Shown piece by piece: positions 25,953 to 34,506 of a stretch of DNA of 64,000 bases. Within the stretch, counting starts at the first letter, position 1. Each line of letters opens with the position of its first letter. The position numbers were made by a program, and so were the translations under genes. The stretch covers positions 124,001 to 188,000 of the forward strand of contig NZ_FRFA01000003.1 in NCBI RefSeq assembly GCF_900143535.1. The letters are read 5' to 3'. The notes beneath the pieces are model-generated. The model worked only from the letters and a program-made list of their open reading frames with translations, made no database searches and was not told the origin of the DNA. The stretch is from Tateyamaria sp. Alg231-49. GTDB lineage: Bacteria; Pseudomonadota; Alphaproteobacteria; Rhodobacterales; Rhodobacteraceae.

Positions 25953-25985
25953 TCAAAAGGGGCGACGCTACGCGCCGCCCCCTTG
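25953..25985 (-). terminator. Terminator-like hairpin after tctC
   Basis: On the minus strand AAGGGG-G-CGGCGC pairs with GCGTCGCCCCTT (one bulge, one G-T) around GTA and runs into TTTT. It lies 3 bases after the tctC stop and upstream of the GATase gene, so it should lower expression of GATase-P450-ligase relative to the transporter. Confidence 0.65.
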
Positions 25986-25987
25986 TT

Positions 25988-26920
25988 TTAACGGCCCAAG
26001 ATCTCGTTGATCTCTGCCGATTTGGCGCGGTCTGCGGTGATCCGCGCCTCGGCTTCGGCCTGACCCTGCCAGTAAACGGCGGCCCCGGTTTCAGCCATCA
26101 GCGTCTGCGCGGCCTCGGACGCCATCGTCTTGGCGGCGACTGCGGCGATGGTGTCGATCACCTCTTGGGGCGTGCCCTTGGTGACGAACAACCCGTTCCA
26201 CAACTCGACGTCATTGACGCCGGATTGCGCAGCGATCGTTTCGACCCCGTCCAGTTTGGCGATTGGGTTTTCGCCAATGTTCGCCAGCACGTTGATTTCA
26301 CCCAGACAGGGTTCGATCAGCGCAAGCGTGGTGTTGATCACATCCGCATCGCCCGAAGACAGCGTGTTGCAATCCAAGAGATCAAAGGCACTGTCGTCGG
26401 CGAACTCAAAGTCCATCTTTATGGCCGCTGCCATGGAGACCGCTGTCGGCGTCAGACCAGCGCCAAAGTGGCCCAGCACGACGTCATTACCTTTCGCGTA
26501 TTCCGCCAATTCCGCCATGTTGGAATAGGGCGCATCGCCGGATGCGGCCAACACAAACGGGTAGGTCAGAAAGATGCCGACGGGGACAAAGCTGTCTTCT
26601 TCAATGCCGATGTCGATCTTGGGGCCGACAATCGGAACACCGATCACAAAGGACCCGATGACCGATCCATCATTGGGCGCCTCAAGCACTTCAAGCGCGC
26701 CGGGGAACGGGCCATCGCCGCCACCGGGGCGGTTCACAACCGATGCAGGTTGCCCTGTCGCTTCGGCCATATCGGCGGCGATCATGCGTGTCAGGATGTC
26801 CTCAAAATCACCGGGAGGCCACGGCACGATGAACTGCACGGGGCCGGTTGGGTACTCTGCCAGCGCGGGGCTGGCCAAGGTTGCGACCGCAAAGGCCGCC
26901 GTAGTCAAAAGCTTTTTCAT
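25988..26920 (-). CDS. tctC: TTT transporter receptor, TctC family
   Basis: Periplasmic solute receptor of 310 residues for a tripartite tricarboxylate transporter. The start at 26920 follows GGGAGAG and gives a clean signal peptide (MKKLLTTAAFAVATLASPALA). The Bug/TctC fold is evident from YPTGPVQFIVPWPPGDFEDILTR, PASVVNRPGGGDG and the later NGLFVTKGTPQEV. Such receptors bind carboxylates or other small organic acids. It lies 32 bp after tctA. Confidence 0.88.
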   Translation of the reverse strand: MKKLLTTAAFAVATLASPALAEYPTGPVQFIVPWPPGDFEDILTRMIAADMAEATGQPASVVNRPGGGDGPFPGALEVLEAPNDGSVIGSFVIGVPIVGPKIDIGIEEDSFVPVGIFLTYPFVLAASGDAPYSNMAELAEYAKGNDVVLGHFGAGLTPTAVSMAAAIKMDFEFADDSAFDLLDCNTLSSGDADVINTTLALIEPCLGEINVLANIGENPIAKLDGVETIAAQSGVNDVELWNGLFVTKGTPQEVIDTIAAVAAKTMASEAAQTLMAETGAAVYWQGQAEAEARITADRAKSAEINEILGR

Positions 26921-26952
26921 TTTTACTCTCCCTGAGTTTGTTTTGCTTTTGG

Positions 26953-28443
26953 TTAATGTTCGAACCTTCGGGTGCGAAGGCTGGTGAAGATCGTGACACC
27001 GATCACGATCAGGATGACGACAAAAAGAGTGCCCGACACAGGCCGGTTGACCAGATCGACCACGGTTTTGATCTGCCCCGACCCGGCTGTCAGTTTTTCG
27101 ATCATGATTGATCCCAAAACGAGCCCAAGAACGATAGGCACCAGCGGCCAGTCCAGACGGCGCAGAATGAAGCCAAGGAAACCGAACCCGGCGGCAAACA
27201 TGCAATCGGTAAACGAGTTGCGGATCGAAAAGACTCCGACAAAGGCGAGGATCAGGATAAATGCACCCAGCAGGCGGTTGGGAATATAGATGATCCGCGC
27301 GATATGGCGGGTCGAGATCAACAGCGTGATGACGACAAGCACGTTGATGATCAGCAGCGCAAAGAACAGCGAGAACAAGAAGTCGGGATTGTTGTCAAAG
27401 ATGTCCGGACCCGGTTTGATACCCGCATCAAAGAAGACGACCATCATCATGGCTGTGAGCGCCTCGCCCGGAACACCAAGCGCGAGCAATGGCACCATAG
27501 CCGCCGCAGGCACAGCGTTGTTAGAGGCCTCCGAGGCGATCAGACCATCCGGCGCACCACGCCCGAACTTGCCCGGATCGCGCGACATGGCCCGCGCGGT
27601 TGAGTAGCTGAAGAACTGCGCGACAAACTCGCCCACGCCGGGAATGATCCCCATTATGGTGCCATAGCCGGCGCTGATCAGGGCCACCGGTTTGAACCGG
27701 TTCAACTCACCAAACCCGCGCAGCAACCCACCCTTCAGGCGCGCGTGGGGCGGGTCTGTGTCCTTGCCCGTTAGCAGGAACAGCGCTTGGGAAATCGCAA
27801 AGATGCCCACAATGACGACGATCAAGTTGAAACCCGGATAGAGGTATTCGATGTCAAAGGTATAGCGGTCGATCTGGCGCGTGGTCTGCCGCCCGATGAT
27901 CGCAATGAGAAAGCCAAGGCCAAAGAGCAGCGCCGCGATGCCCATGGTCTTGCGGTGCGCAGCCACCAACAGAACAGCGCCAAGGGCTGCGGCCATAAAG
28001 ATATCGCGTTGCCCAAACAGCGCCCCAAGATCACGCAGATAAGGGCCAAACAGCATCAGCGCGGACAGGCCCAGAATGATCGAAAAACAGCCCCCAAAAA
28101 ACGAGGCCGCATAGGCGAGCGACAAGGCGCGCGCGGCCTCTCCTCGTCGGGTCATGGCGTATCCGTCATAGGTGGTCAGCGCATTGACCGGCGTGCCGGG
28201 CGTGTTGATCAGGATCGCGGGGATTGCACCGCCATACATGGATGAGCCGTAAACGCCGAGCAACAGCACAAGACTGACCAGATCGTCGAGGAACACGGTC
28301 GCAGGCAGCAGGATCGCAATGGCGATGGCGGGGCCAATCCCGGGCACGGCACCGATGGCCAGCCCTCCCACCGACCCGATCAGGATCGCGGCCAAAACGG
28401 GCCAGCTGGCAAGATTGTCGATACCTGCCCAAAGTGCCTCCAT
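26953..28443 (-). CDS. tctA: TTT transporter large permease, TctA family
   Basis: Membrane protein of 496 residues with about 11-12 hydrophobic segments. The family motifs AVPGIGPAIAIAILLPAT, YGSSMYGGAIPAILINTPGTP and GIIPGVGEFVAQF are clear. The ATG at 28443 lies one base after the tctB stop. It is the transport channel of the operon and presumably co-transports protons or sodium. Confidence 0.92.
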   Translation of the reverse strand: MEALWAGIDNLASWPVLAAILIGSVGGLAIGAVPGIGPAIAIAILLPATVFLDDLVSLVLLLGVYGSSMYGGAIPAILINTPGTPVNALTTYDGYAMTRRGEAARALSLAYAASFFGGCFSIILGLSALMLFGPYLRDLGALFGQRDIFMAAALGAVLLVAAHRKTMGIAALLFGLGFLIAIIGRQTTRQIDRYTFDIEYLYPGFNLIVVIVGIFAISQALFLLTGKDTDPPHARLKGGLLRGFGELNRFKPVALISAGYGTIMGIIPGVGEFVAQFFSYSTARAMSRDPGKFGRGAPDGLIASEASNNAVPAAAMVPLLALGVPGEALTAMMMVVFFDAGIKPGPDIFDNNPDFLFSLFFALLIINVLVVITLLISTRHIARIIYIPNRLLGAFILILAFVGVFSIRNSFTDCMFAAGFGFLGFILRRLDWPLVPIVLGLVLGSIMIEKLTAGSGQIKTVVDLVNRPVSGTLFVVILIVIGVTIFTSLRTRRFEH

Positions 28444-28444
28444 C

Positions 28445-29185
28445 TCAGAACCAGACCTGCATAAAGGTTTCCAACCCTTGAGGCAGTTGGTCATAAAGCC
28501 AGATGTTCACCGGCGTGCGGATTTGCAGGCCCGAGCGGAACACGAGCACGATGGCAAAGCTGGCCGCAAAGCAAATGCCGAACCATCGCAGACCGCGATA
28601 CCCCAGCCGCCATGGCAGGGCCGTCCCCAAGATCAGTGTGGCCACCAAGTAGCCCAGCACCGGCACCAGCAGTGTGTAGGCCACGAACCAGGCGACAAAT
28701 TCCAACGCGCGCAGCCATTGCAGCAATTCATGCCCAACGGCAGTGGGTTGTTTGAATCGCGCACGCCACGCGTGGGCACGCCACGCCCCTTGCAGGTTCC
28801 AAAGGGCGGCGGGCACAAGGATGCACACACACACCAGTGGCGCAAACCACCCCTGTTTGATGATACGGCCCAGACGCGACAACCGCCCTTCAGGGGCCGT
28901 CACCCCGAACTGATCCATCCAGTAGCGGGCCATATTGGCGGGCAGCTTGCGATCCTCCCAGCCTGTCTGGGTGAAGAAAAAAGCGAAGAAAAACAGCACG
29001 ACACAGACCATGAAGATCGAAAACACCAAGTCTCCGCGCGTGCGGCGAAAATCGTTCACATCCTCGACATTGATCCGCCGCGCCGGTGGGCAGGCGCTGA
29101 CAAAGGGAGGCGTGGCGACTCCTGTCCGCATCGGGGCGTCCCGCACCGCACTCTTAAGTGCTTTGGCGGACGCCCTGCTTTTCAT
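28445..29185 (-). CDS. tctB: TTT transporter small permease, TctB family
   Basis: Membrane protein of 246 residues with an N-terminal hydrophilic stretch of about 50 residues and four hydrophobic segments (first FSIFMVCVVLFFFAFFF). It is longer than most TctB proteins (about 150-170) because of the N-terminal extension and the loop after the first segment. TGATG overlap links it to the aminotransferase, so enzyme and transporter are one message. Confidence 0.75.
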   Translation of the reverse strand: MKSRASAKALKSAVRDAPMRTGVATPPFVSACPPARRINVEDVNDFRRTRGDLVFSIFMVCVVLFFFAFFFTQTGWEDRKLPANMARYWMDQFGVTAPEGRLSRLGRIIKQGWFAPLVCVCILVPAALWNLQGAWRAHAWRARFKQPTAVGHELLQWLRALEFVAWFVAYTLLVPVLGYLVATLILGTALPWRLGYRGLRWFGICFAASFAIVLVFRSGLQIRTPVNIWLYDQLPQGLETFMQVWF

Positions 29186-30540
29186 CAGGCGCTGACCGCT
29201 TTCAGGCCTGTCTCAACGGCGGACAGGATTTTGTCCACGTGATCTGCCTCCAGTATCAAGGGCGGCGACATGATCGCGTTGTTGGCCGAAACCCTTATCA
29301 TCACGCCGTCCTCATAGGCCGCTTTCTGAAAGTCGAGGGGCACCGATTTGCCCACCGGCGCTTTGGTGGCCCGGTCACTGACAAGCTCGATGGCGCACAT
29401 CAGCCCCTCACCGCGCACATCGCCAATCACGTCATATCGGGTGGCAAGCTCTTCTAATCCCGCCTTGAGTTTTGGACCCAAGAGCGCCGCGTTTTCCCAA
29501 GGTCGGATGCGCATCGTCTCGGTCATGCACGCAACAGCAGCAGCCGCACCAACGGGATGCCCGGAATAAGTATAGCCCATATCGACTGACGCCATCCCGG
29601 TCTCGTCGTCCTCAAATACGGAGACCACCCGCTCAGAAATCATCACGGCTCCAAACGGGAAATAGCCATTGGTGATGGCCTTGGCGGTGCACATCAGATC
29701 GGGCTGCACCCCCCAATGACGTGAACCCGTGGCCGATCCGGCGCGCCCAAACCCAGTGATCACCTCATCCGCGATCAGCAGGACGCCGTGTTTGTCGCAA
29801 ATGTCGCGCACCATCGGCATGAACGACGGATGCGGCGGCAGCACGCCACCTGCGCCCAAAACAGGCTCCATGATGAAAGCCGCCACGGTGTTGGCCCCCT
29901 GAAACGCAATCTCGCGCTCCAGCATCGCAGCAGACAGCTTGGCCAGTTCTTCGTCGGTCTCGGCCCCAAACGGGTTGCGATAAAGGTAGGGGCCCGGAAT
30001 GTGGTAGCAGCCCGGCAAAAGCGGTTCATAACTGTTTCGGAACTTGGAATTCCCGTTGATCGAAGCGCCGCCAAAGTGCGTACCATGATACCCTTTTTCG
30101 AGGCTGATGTACTTGGTCCGCGTGCCCTCGCCCCGGATGCGGTGATATTGGCGCGCGAATTTCAGCGCCACTTCGATGCTGTCAGACCCACCAGATGTGA
30201 AAAAGCTCCGCGTCATTCCGTCTTGCGCGAAAAGGTCGGCGAGCAGATATCCCAGCTCGATCGCCTTATCGTTCGTGGTGCCCCGGAAGAGCGAATAGTA
30301 AGGCAGCGCCTCAAGCTGTTCTGAGATGGCGGCCTTGATCGGGTCGCAGGAGTAGCCAAGGTTGACGTTCCACAGCCCACCGACAGCGTCGATGGTACGG
30401 TGGCCGTCCACATCGGTGATATACACGCCCTCACCTTCCGTGAGGATTGTTGGTGGATTGGCGGCGCTGTCTGCGGGGTGGGCCATAGGTTGCCAGACTT
30501 GGCGGGCATTGTTTTCCTTCAGGAAATTGCTGTCTTTCAT
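29185..30540 (-). CDS. Class III PLP aminotransferase (omega-amino acid type)
   Basis: Aminotransferase of 451 residues resembling beta-alanine:pyruvate or amine:pyruvate transaminases. PLP contacts are FTSGGSDSIEVALKFA, EKGYHGTHFGGASINGN, the Asp of LIADEVITGFGR and the Schiff-base Lys in CTAKAITNGYFPFGA. It overlaps IclR upstream by ATGA and tctB downstream by TGATG. It probably converts an amine or omega-amino acid to an aldehyde or oxo-acid that the divergent aldehyde dehydrogenase could oxidise. Confidence 0.9.
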   Translation of the reverse strand: MKDSNFLKENNARQVWQPMAHPADSAANPPTILTEGEGVYITDVDGHRTIDAVGGLWNVNLGYSCDPIKAAISEQLEALPYYSLFRGTTNDKAIELGYLLADLFAQDGMTRSFFTSGGSDSIEVALKFARQYHRIRGEGTRTKYISLEKGYHGTHFGGASINGNSKFRNSYEPLLPGCYHIPGPYLYRNPFGAETDEELAKLSAAMLEREIAFQGANTVAAFIMEPVLGAGGVLPPHPSFMPMVRDICDKHGVLLIADEVITGFGRAGSATGSRHWGVQPDLMCTAKAITNGYFPFGAVMISERVVSVFEDDETGMASVDMGYTYSGHPVGAAAAVACMTETMRIRPWENAALLGPKLKAGLEELATRYDVIGDVRGEGLMCAIELVSDRATKAPVGKSVPLDFQKAAYEDGVMIRVSANNAIMSPPLILEADHVDKILSAVETGLKAVSA

Positions 30541-31337
30541 GACGCGGCCCTTTCACGGCTCGGAGTCCAGATGGATTGAACATCGGGCGGCACGGCACCG
30601 CCCATCGCTTCGGTAATGTCGCACCCATGGGACATGAGCAGGCGGGCAAGGCGCGTTTCCGCCGCATTGCCACCCCGGCTTGTGGGATAGGCGATGGAAC
30701 AGGTGGCTGTTGCCCGCGCCGCCGCATCAAACACCGGGATGGCAACCGACGACACGCCAAGACGCAATGCATCGCGGTTGCGGGCATACCCCCGCCGCGC
30801 AATAGATTTGAGTTCTGTGAGCAACGCACCCTTGTCTGGCGCCTCTGCGCCCGGCAGCCATGTGCGCGGATCAGCCAGCGCAAGGTCCAGCACACCACCG
30901 GGGGAATAGGCGAGGTAGGCTTTGCCCGATGACGTCGCAAACAGAGGGGGCAGGCCATAGGCATCAAAGCTGACGCGCACCGGATGATCGTGCTGTTCGG
31001 CGTGATAGACATCAACCAGATCAAAGCCTTGCAAGCGGCTGACATGTACCAACTCACCCGCCGTGCGGCTGAGCGTATCCACGACCGTACGCACCATTTC
31101 GACCTCGGGCACTGTGCGCGCGCGCATCCCAGCCAGCCGCGTCAAAGCAGGTCCAAGACGGTAGGCGCGTGTCGAGGCGTCCTGTTCTAGGAACCCGGCC
31201 TCTTCCAGTGCGCTGAGGTGACGATGAACGGTGGCCTTGTCTCGGCCCGTCAGACGTTGCGCATCTGACAGACCCATTTGCGGTTGCGAATCCGAGAACA
31301 GGTCCAAGAGTTGAAGCGCTTTTGCAATCGTCGACAT
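30537..31337 (-). CDS. IclR-family regulator
   Basis: Regulator of 266 residues. The winged helix starts at once (MSTIAKALQLLDLF) with recognition region RLTGRDKATVHRHLSALEEAGFL; the rest is the IclR effector domain (ATSSGKAYLAYS and RNRDALRLGVSSVAIPVFD). An upstream ATG at 31397 would add 20 residues and leave only 29 bp to the divergent gene; I prefer 31337 because it matches family starts. It heads the aminotransferase-tctBAC operon and is divergent from the aldehyde dehydrogenase, so it likely controls both sides. Confidence 0.85.
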   Translation of the reverse strand: MSTIAKALQLLDLFSDSQPQMGLSDAQRLTGRDKATVHRHLSALEEAGFLEQDASTRAYRLGPALTRLAGMRARTVPEVEMVRTVVDTLSRTAGELVHVSRLQGFDLVDVYHAEQHDHPVRVSFDAYGLPPLFATSSGKAYLAYSPGGVLDLALADPRTWLPGAEAPDKGALLTELKSIARRGYARNRDALRLGVSSVAIPVFDAAARATATCSIAYPTSRGGNAAETRLARLLMSHGCDITEAMGGAVPPDVQSIWTPSRERAAS

Positions 31338-31426
31338 TTGCAAAGCTTGACGCACCTCGCTTCGGCTTGCAATATATTTTTGCGTCCATCGGTTCATTAT
31401 TTGAACTCTGTTTGAGTTTTAAGCAC

Positions 31427-32938
31427 ATGTCTGAACTAGACCACAACCTTGCTGCACTTGCTCCGTATCTGGCGGACGTTGGACGCTATGGCATCCTTAA
31501 CCACATTGGCGGCCAAGCCGTGCCGGCAGCAAGTGGTGCGTGGTTCGATACAACGTCGCCCGTTGATGACAGCGTTATTGCACAGGTCGCCCGCAGTAAC
31601 GCCGCGGATGTGGATGCCGCAGCCCAAGCGGCCAAAGCAGCCTTTCCGGCGTGGCGCGATATGGCCGCAACTGACCGCAAGGCGATCCTACACGCCATCG
31701 CGGATGGGATTGAGGCGAGAGCCGAGGAAATTGCACTCTGTGAATGTTGGGACACGGGCCAAGCGTTGCGGTTCATGTCCAAGGCCGCCTTGCGCGGTGC
31801 CGACAACTTCCGCTTTTTCGCTGATAGGGCACCCGGCGCACGCGACGGCCAATCGCTGCCCTCACCCACATTGATGAACATCACAACCCGAGTACCGCTG
31901 GGACCTGTCGGCGTCATTACGCCGTGGAACACGCCCTTTATGTTGTCTACGTGGAAAATCGCGCCAGCGCTGGCGGCGGGCTGCACCGTGGTACACAAAC
32001 CAGCCGAGTTCAGCCCGTGGACCGCCCGCATCCTGATGGACATCGCCGAAGAGGCCGGACTGCCCCCCGGTGTCTGGAACCTGATAAACGGGCTGGGTGA
32101 AGAGGCGGGAAAGGCCCTTACCCAACATCCCGCGATCCGGGCAATCGCCTTTGTCGGCGAGTCCGCCACGGGGTCAGCCATCATGGCGCAGGGTGCGCCA
32201 ACACTGAAGCGGGTGCATTTTGAACTGGGCGGCAAGAACCCCATCATCGTGTTTGACGACGCCGACCTGGAAGCCGCGCTCGATGCCGTGATTTTCATGA
32301 TCTACTCGCTCAATGGTGAGCGATGCACATCGTCCTCACGCCTATTGGTTCAAAACACCATCGCGGATGAATTCGAACGCAAATTGGCGACCCGCGCCAA
32401 TGCCATAAAGGTCGGGCACCCGCTGGACCCGGCGACTGAAGTCGGCCCGCTGATCCACGAGGTGCACCGCGCCAAGGTTATGGCCAGTTTTGATGCCGCA
32501 CGCGCCGAAGGGGCCAAGATTGCCGCGGGTGGTGTGCGCATCGGCGACACCGGCCAGTTTGTGGCCCCTACCCTATTCACGGGTGCCACAAATGAGATGA
32601 CAATCGCCCAGGATGAGATTTTTGGCCCTGTCCTGACATCCATCCGTTTTGCAACCGAAGACGACGCGCTGAAAATCGCGAATGATACGCCCTACGGGCT
32701 GACAGGCTATGTCTGGACTTCGGATATTGCGCGCGCCATGCGTTTTACCGAAGAGCTTGAGGCCGGGATGATCTGGGTGAATTCGGCCAATGTTCGGCAC
32801 TTACCCACCCCCTTTGGCGGCATGAAAGCCAGCGGGATTGGACGAGATGGCGGGGATTGGTCGTTCGAGTTCTACATGGAACAAAAACATATAGGCATCG
32901 CAACCGGGGACCCAAAAATCCCACGACTGGGGGTGTGA
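31427..32938 (+). CDS. Aldehyde dehydrogenase (HpaE/hydroxymuconic semialdehyde-like)
   Basis: NAD-dependent aldehyde dehydrogenase of 503 residues. The oxyanion Asn lies in ITPWNTPFMLSTWK, the general base Glu in HFELGGKNPIIVFDD and the nucleophile Cys in NGERCTSSSR. The overall style (PLGPVGVITPWNTPFML, GGMKASGIGRDGG) resembles 5-carboxymethyl-2-hydroxymuconate semialdehyde dehydrogenases. The start at 31427 puts 89 bp between it and the IclR start. It may oxidise the aldehyde made by the aminotransferase. The aromatic-pathway resemblance is by motif only. Confidence 0.88.
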   Translation: MSELDHNLAALAPYLADVGRYGILNHIGGQAVPAASGAWFDTTSPVDDSVIAQVARSNAADVDAAAQAAKAAFPAWRDMAATDRKAILHAIADGIEARAEEIALCECWDTGQALRFMSKAALRGADNFRFFADRAPGARDGQSLPSPTLMNITTRVPLGPVGVITPWNTPFMLSTWKIAPALAAGCTVVHKPAEFSPWTARILMDIAEEAGLPPGVWNLINGLGEEAGKALTQHPAIRAIAFVGESATGSAIMAQGAPTLKRVHFELGGKNPIIVFDDADLEAALDAVIFMIYSLNGERCTSSSRLLVQNTIADEFERKLATRANAIKVGHPLDPATEVGPLIHEVHRAKVMASFDAARAEGAKIAAGGVRIGDTGQFVAPTLFTGATNEMTIAQDEIFGPVLTSIRFATEDDALKIANDTPYGLTGYVWTSDIARAMRFTEELEAGMIWVNSANVRHLPTPFGGMKASGIGRDGGDWSFEFYMEQKHIGIATGDPKIPRLGV

Positions 32939-32991
32939 CAATGCCAGTTCGGCCAAACGCCTTCCCCGATCATCTGCAGACCATTTCCCAA

Positions 32992-33075
32992 TGCCACAGA
33001 AACTGTGGCACTCTATCAGCGGCAGAGGACACCTCTGCCTGACAAATATCTGCGTAAGGCGCACTGTGGTGCGCC
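32992..33075 (+). other. Three perfect hairpins between aldehyde dehydrogenase and decarboxylase
   Basis: 32992-33010: TGCCACAG/CTGTGGCA, loop AAA. 33021-33039: GGCAGAGG/CCTCTGCC, loop ACA. 33058-33075: GGCGCAC/GTGCGCC, loop TGTG. They occupy most of the 157-bp gap, end 20 bases before the decarboxylase start and have no T-runs. An RNA-level role (processing, stability or pausing) is likely. Confidence 0.65.
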
Positions 33076-33095
33076 GCCCGCCAGAAAGGACGCCC

Positions 33096-34493
33096 ATGAG
33101 CTGGAATGATTTCGCCAAACACGCCAAAGACGCCGCAGACTGGGGCGCCGCCTATCATACAACCTTGCGCGACCGGCCCGTGCGCGCCCAGACTGCTCCG
33201 GGAGACACTGCGCGCCAACTGGACGACACCCCGCCAGAAGACGGATGCGATCTTGGCGCGATCATGGCGGATTTTGAGAAGGTCGTGATGCCCGGCATCA
33301 CCCATTGGCAGCACCCCCGTTTCTTTGCCTATTTCAGCTCCAATGCAGCACCCGCCTCGGTGCTTGCCGAATTCCTCGCATCGATCATCGCGCCACAATG
33401 CATGCTGTGGCAGACGTCTCCGGCAGCGACAGAGATGGAAACGCGCATGATGGAGTGGCTGTGCCATGGACTTGGCCTGCCGGACATCTATCAGGGCGTT
33501 ATTCAGGACAGCGCGTCTTCGGCCACACTTGCCGCTGTGCTGACCATGCGCGAGCGGGCGTTGAATTTCCGTGGCAACATCGAAGGGCTGCACGGCGCCC
33601 CCCAGCTGCGCATCTATTGTTCGGATCAGGTACATTCCTCAATCGACCGCGCCATCTGGGTCGCGGGCATCGGCTCGGACAATCTGGTCAAAATCCGCAC
33701 CACGGGCGATTTGCGCAGCATGGATCCGCTGGACCTTGAGACAGCCATAGCCGAGGACAAGGCGGCGGGTCGGATTCCCGCAGGTATCATCGCGGCGACC
33801 GGGGCCACCGGCATGGGCGCCTGCGATGATCTGGAGGCCGTCGCCGCAATCGCCAAAGAGCATGACCTCTATACCCATCTGGATGCCGCTTGGGCGGGTT
33901 CGGCCATGATCTGCCCTGAATTCCGGGCCCTGTGGACAGGTGCGGACCAGTTCGACAGTATCGTCTTTAACCCGCACAAGTGGTTGGGTGCACAGTTTGA
34001 CTGTGCTGCCCATTTCCTGCGTGATCCGGACGTGCTGCGCCAAACACTTGCCATTCGTCCCGAATACCTGAAAACCCATGGGACAGAGGACGTCACTGAC
34101 TATTCGGAATGGTCGATCCCTTTGGGCCGCCGCTTTCGTGCGCTGAAACTCTGGTTCCTGATGCGGCACTACGGCATGGAAGGTCTGCGCACCCGCATCC
34201 GAAATCATGTAAAGTGGTCGCAAGCCCTATGCGAGCGGCTCAGAGCAGAGGCGGACTTTGTAATTGTGACCGAACCGATCCTGTCACTTTGGACATTCAA
34301 GGCAGCAGGCGCTTCAGATGATCAAACGCAGGCGCTTGTCGACGCGATCAACGATGATGGGCGCATCTACCTCACTCAAACGCTTGTGGACGGGCAAAAG
34401 GTGATCCGGTTCACCGCTGGTCAGTTTGATTGCGAGGAACGGGATTTCAACACGGCCTTTGACACGATCACAGAACTTGCCCGCGCCATGTGA
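33096..34493 (+). CDS. PLP-dependent amino-acid decarboxylase (aromatic/DDC family)
   Basis: Group II decarboxylase of 465 residues, the family of aromatic-L-amino-acid, tyrosine and histidine decarboxylases. The HWQHPRFFAYFSSNAAPAS opening, the PLP Asp in HLDAAWAGSA and the Schiff-base Lys in NPHKWLG are typical. AGAAAGGA precedes the ATG at 33096. The enzyme would make a primary amine, a plausible substrate for the ligase-like protein or the aminotransferase in the divergent operon. The substrate amino acid is not determinable here. Confidence 0.88.
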   Translation: MSWNDFAKHAKDAADWGAAYHTTLRDRPVRAQTAPGDTARQLDDTPPEDGCDLGAIMADFEKVVMPGITHWQHPRFFAYFSSNAAPASVLAEFLASIIAPQCMLWQTSPAATEMETRMMEWLCHGLGLPDIYQGVIQDSASSATLAAVLTMRERALNFRGNIEGLHGAPQLRIYCSDQVHSSIDRAIWVAGIGSDNLVKIRTTGDLRSMDPLDLETAIAEDKAAGRIPAGIIAATGATGMGACDDLEAVAAIAKEHDLYTHLDAAWAGSAMICPEFRALWTGADQFDSIVFNPHKWLGAQFDCAAHFLRDPDVLRQTLAIRPEYLKTHGTEDVTDYSEWSIPLGRRFRALKLWFLMRHYGMEGLRTRIRNHVKWSQALCERLRAEADFVIVTEPILSLWTFKAAGASDDQTQALVDAINDDGRIYLTQTLVDGQKVIRFTAGQFDCEERDFNTAFDTITELARAM

Positions 34494-34506
34494 GGGGCCT
34501 TCGGTT

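Noticed and set aside
31338-31397. Upstream ATG for the IclR gene adding 20 residues
   Set aside because: The added residues are outside the family domain and would leave only 29 bp for a divergent promoter region.
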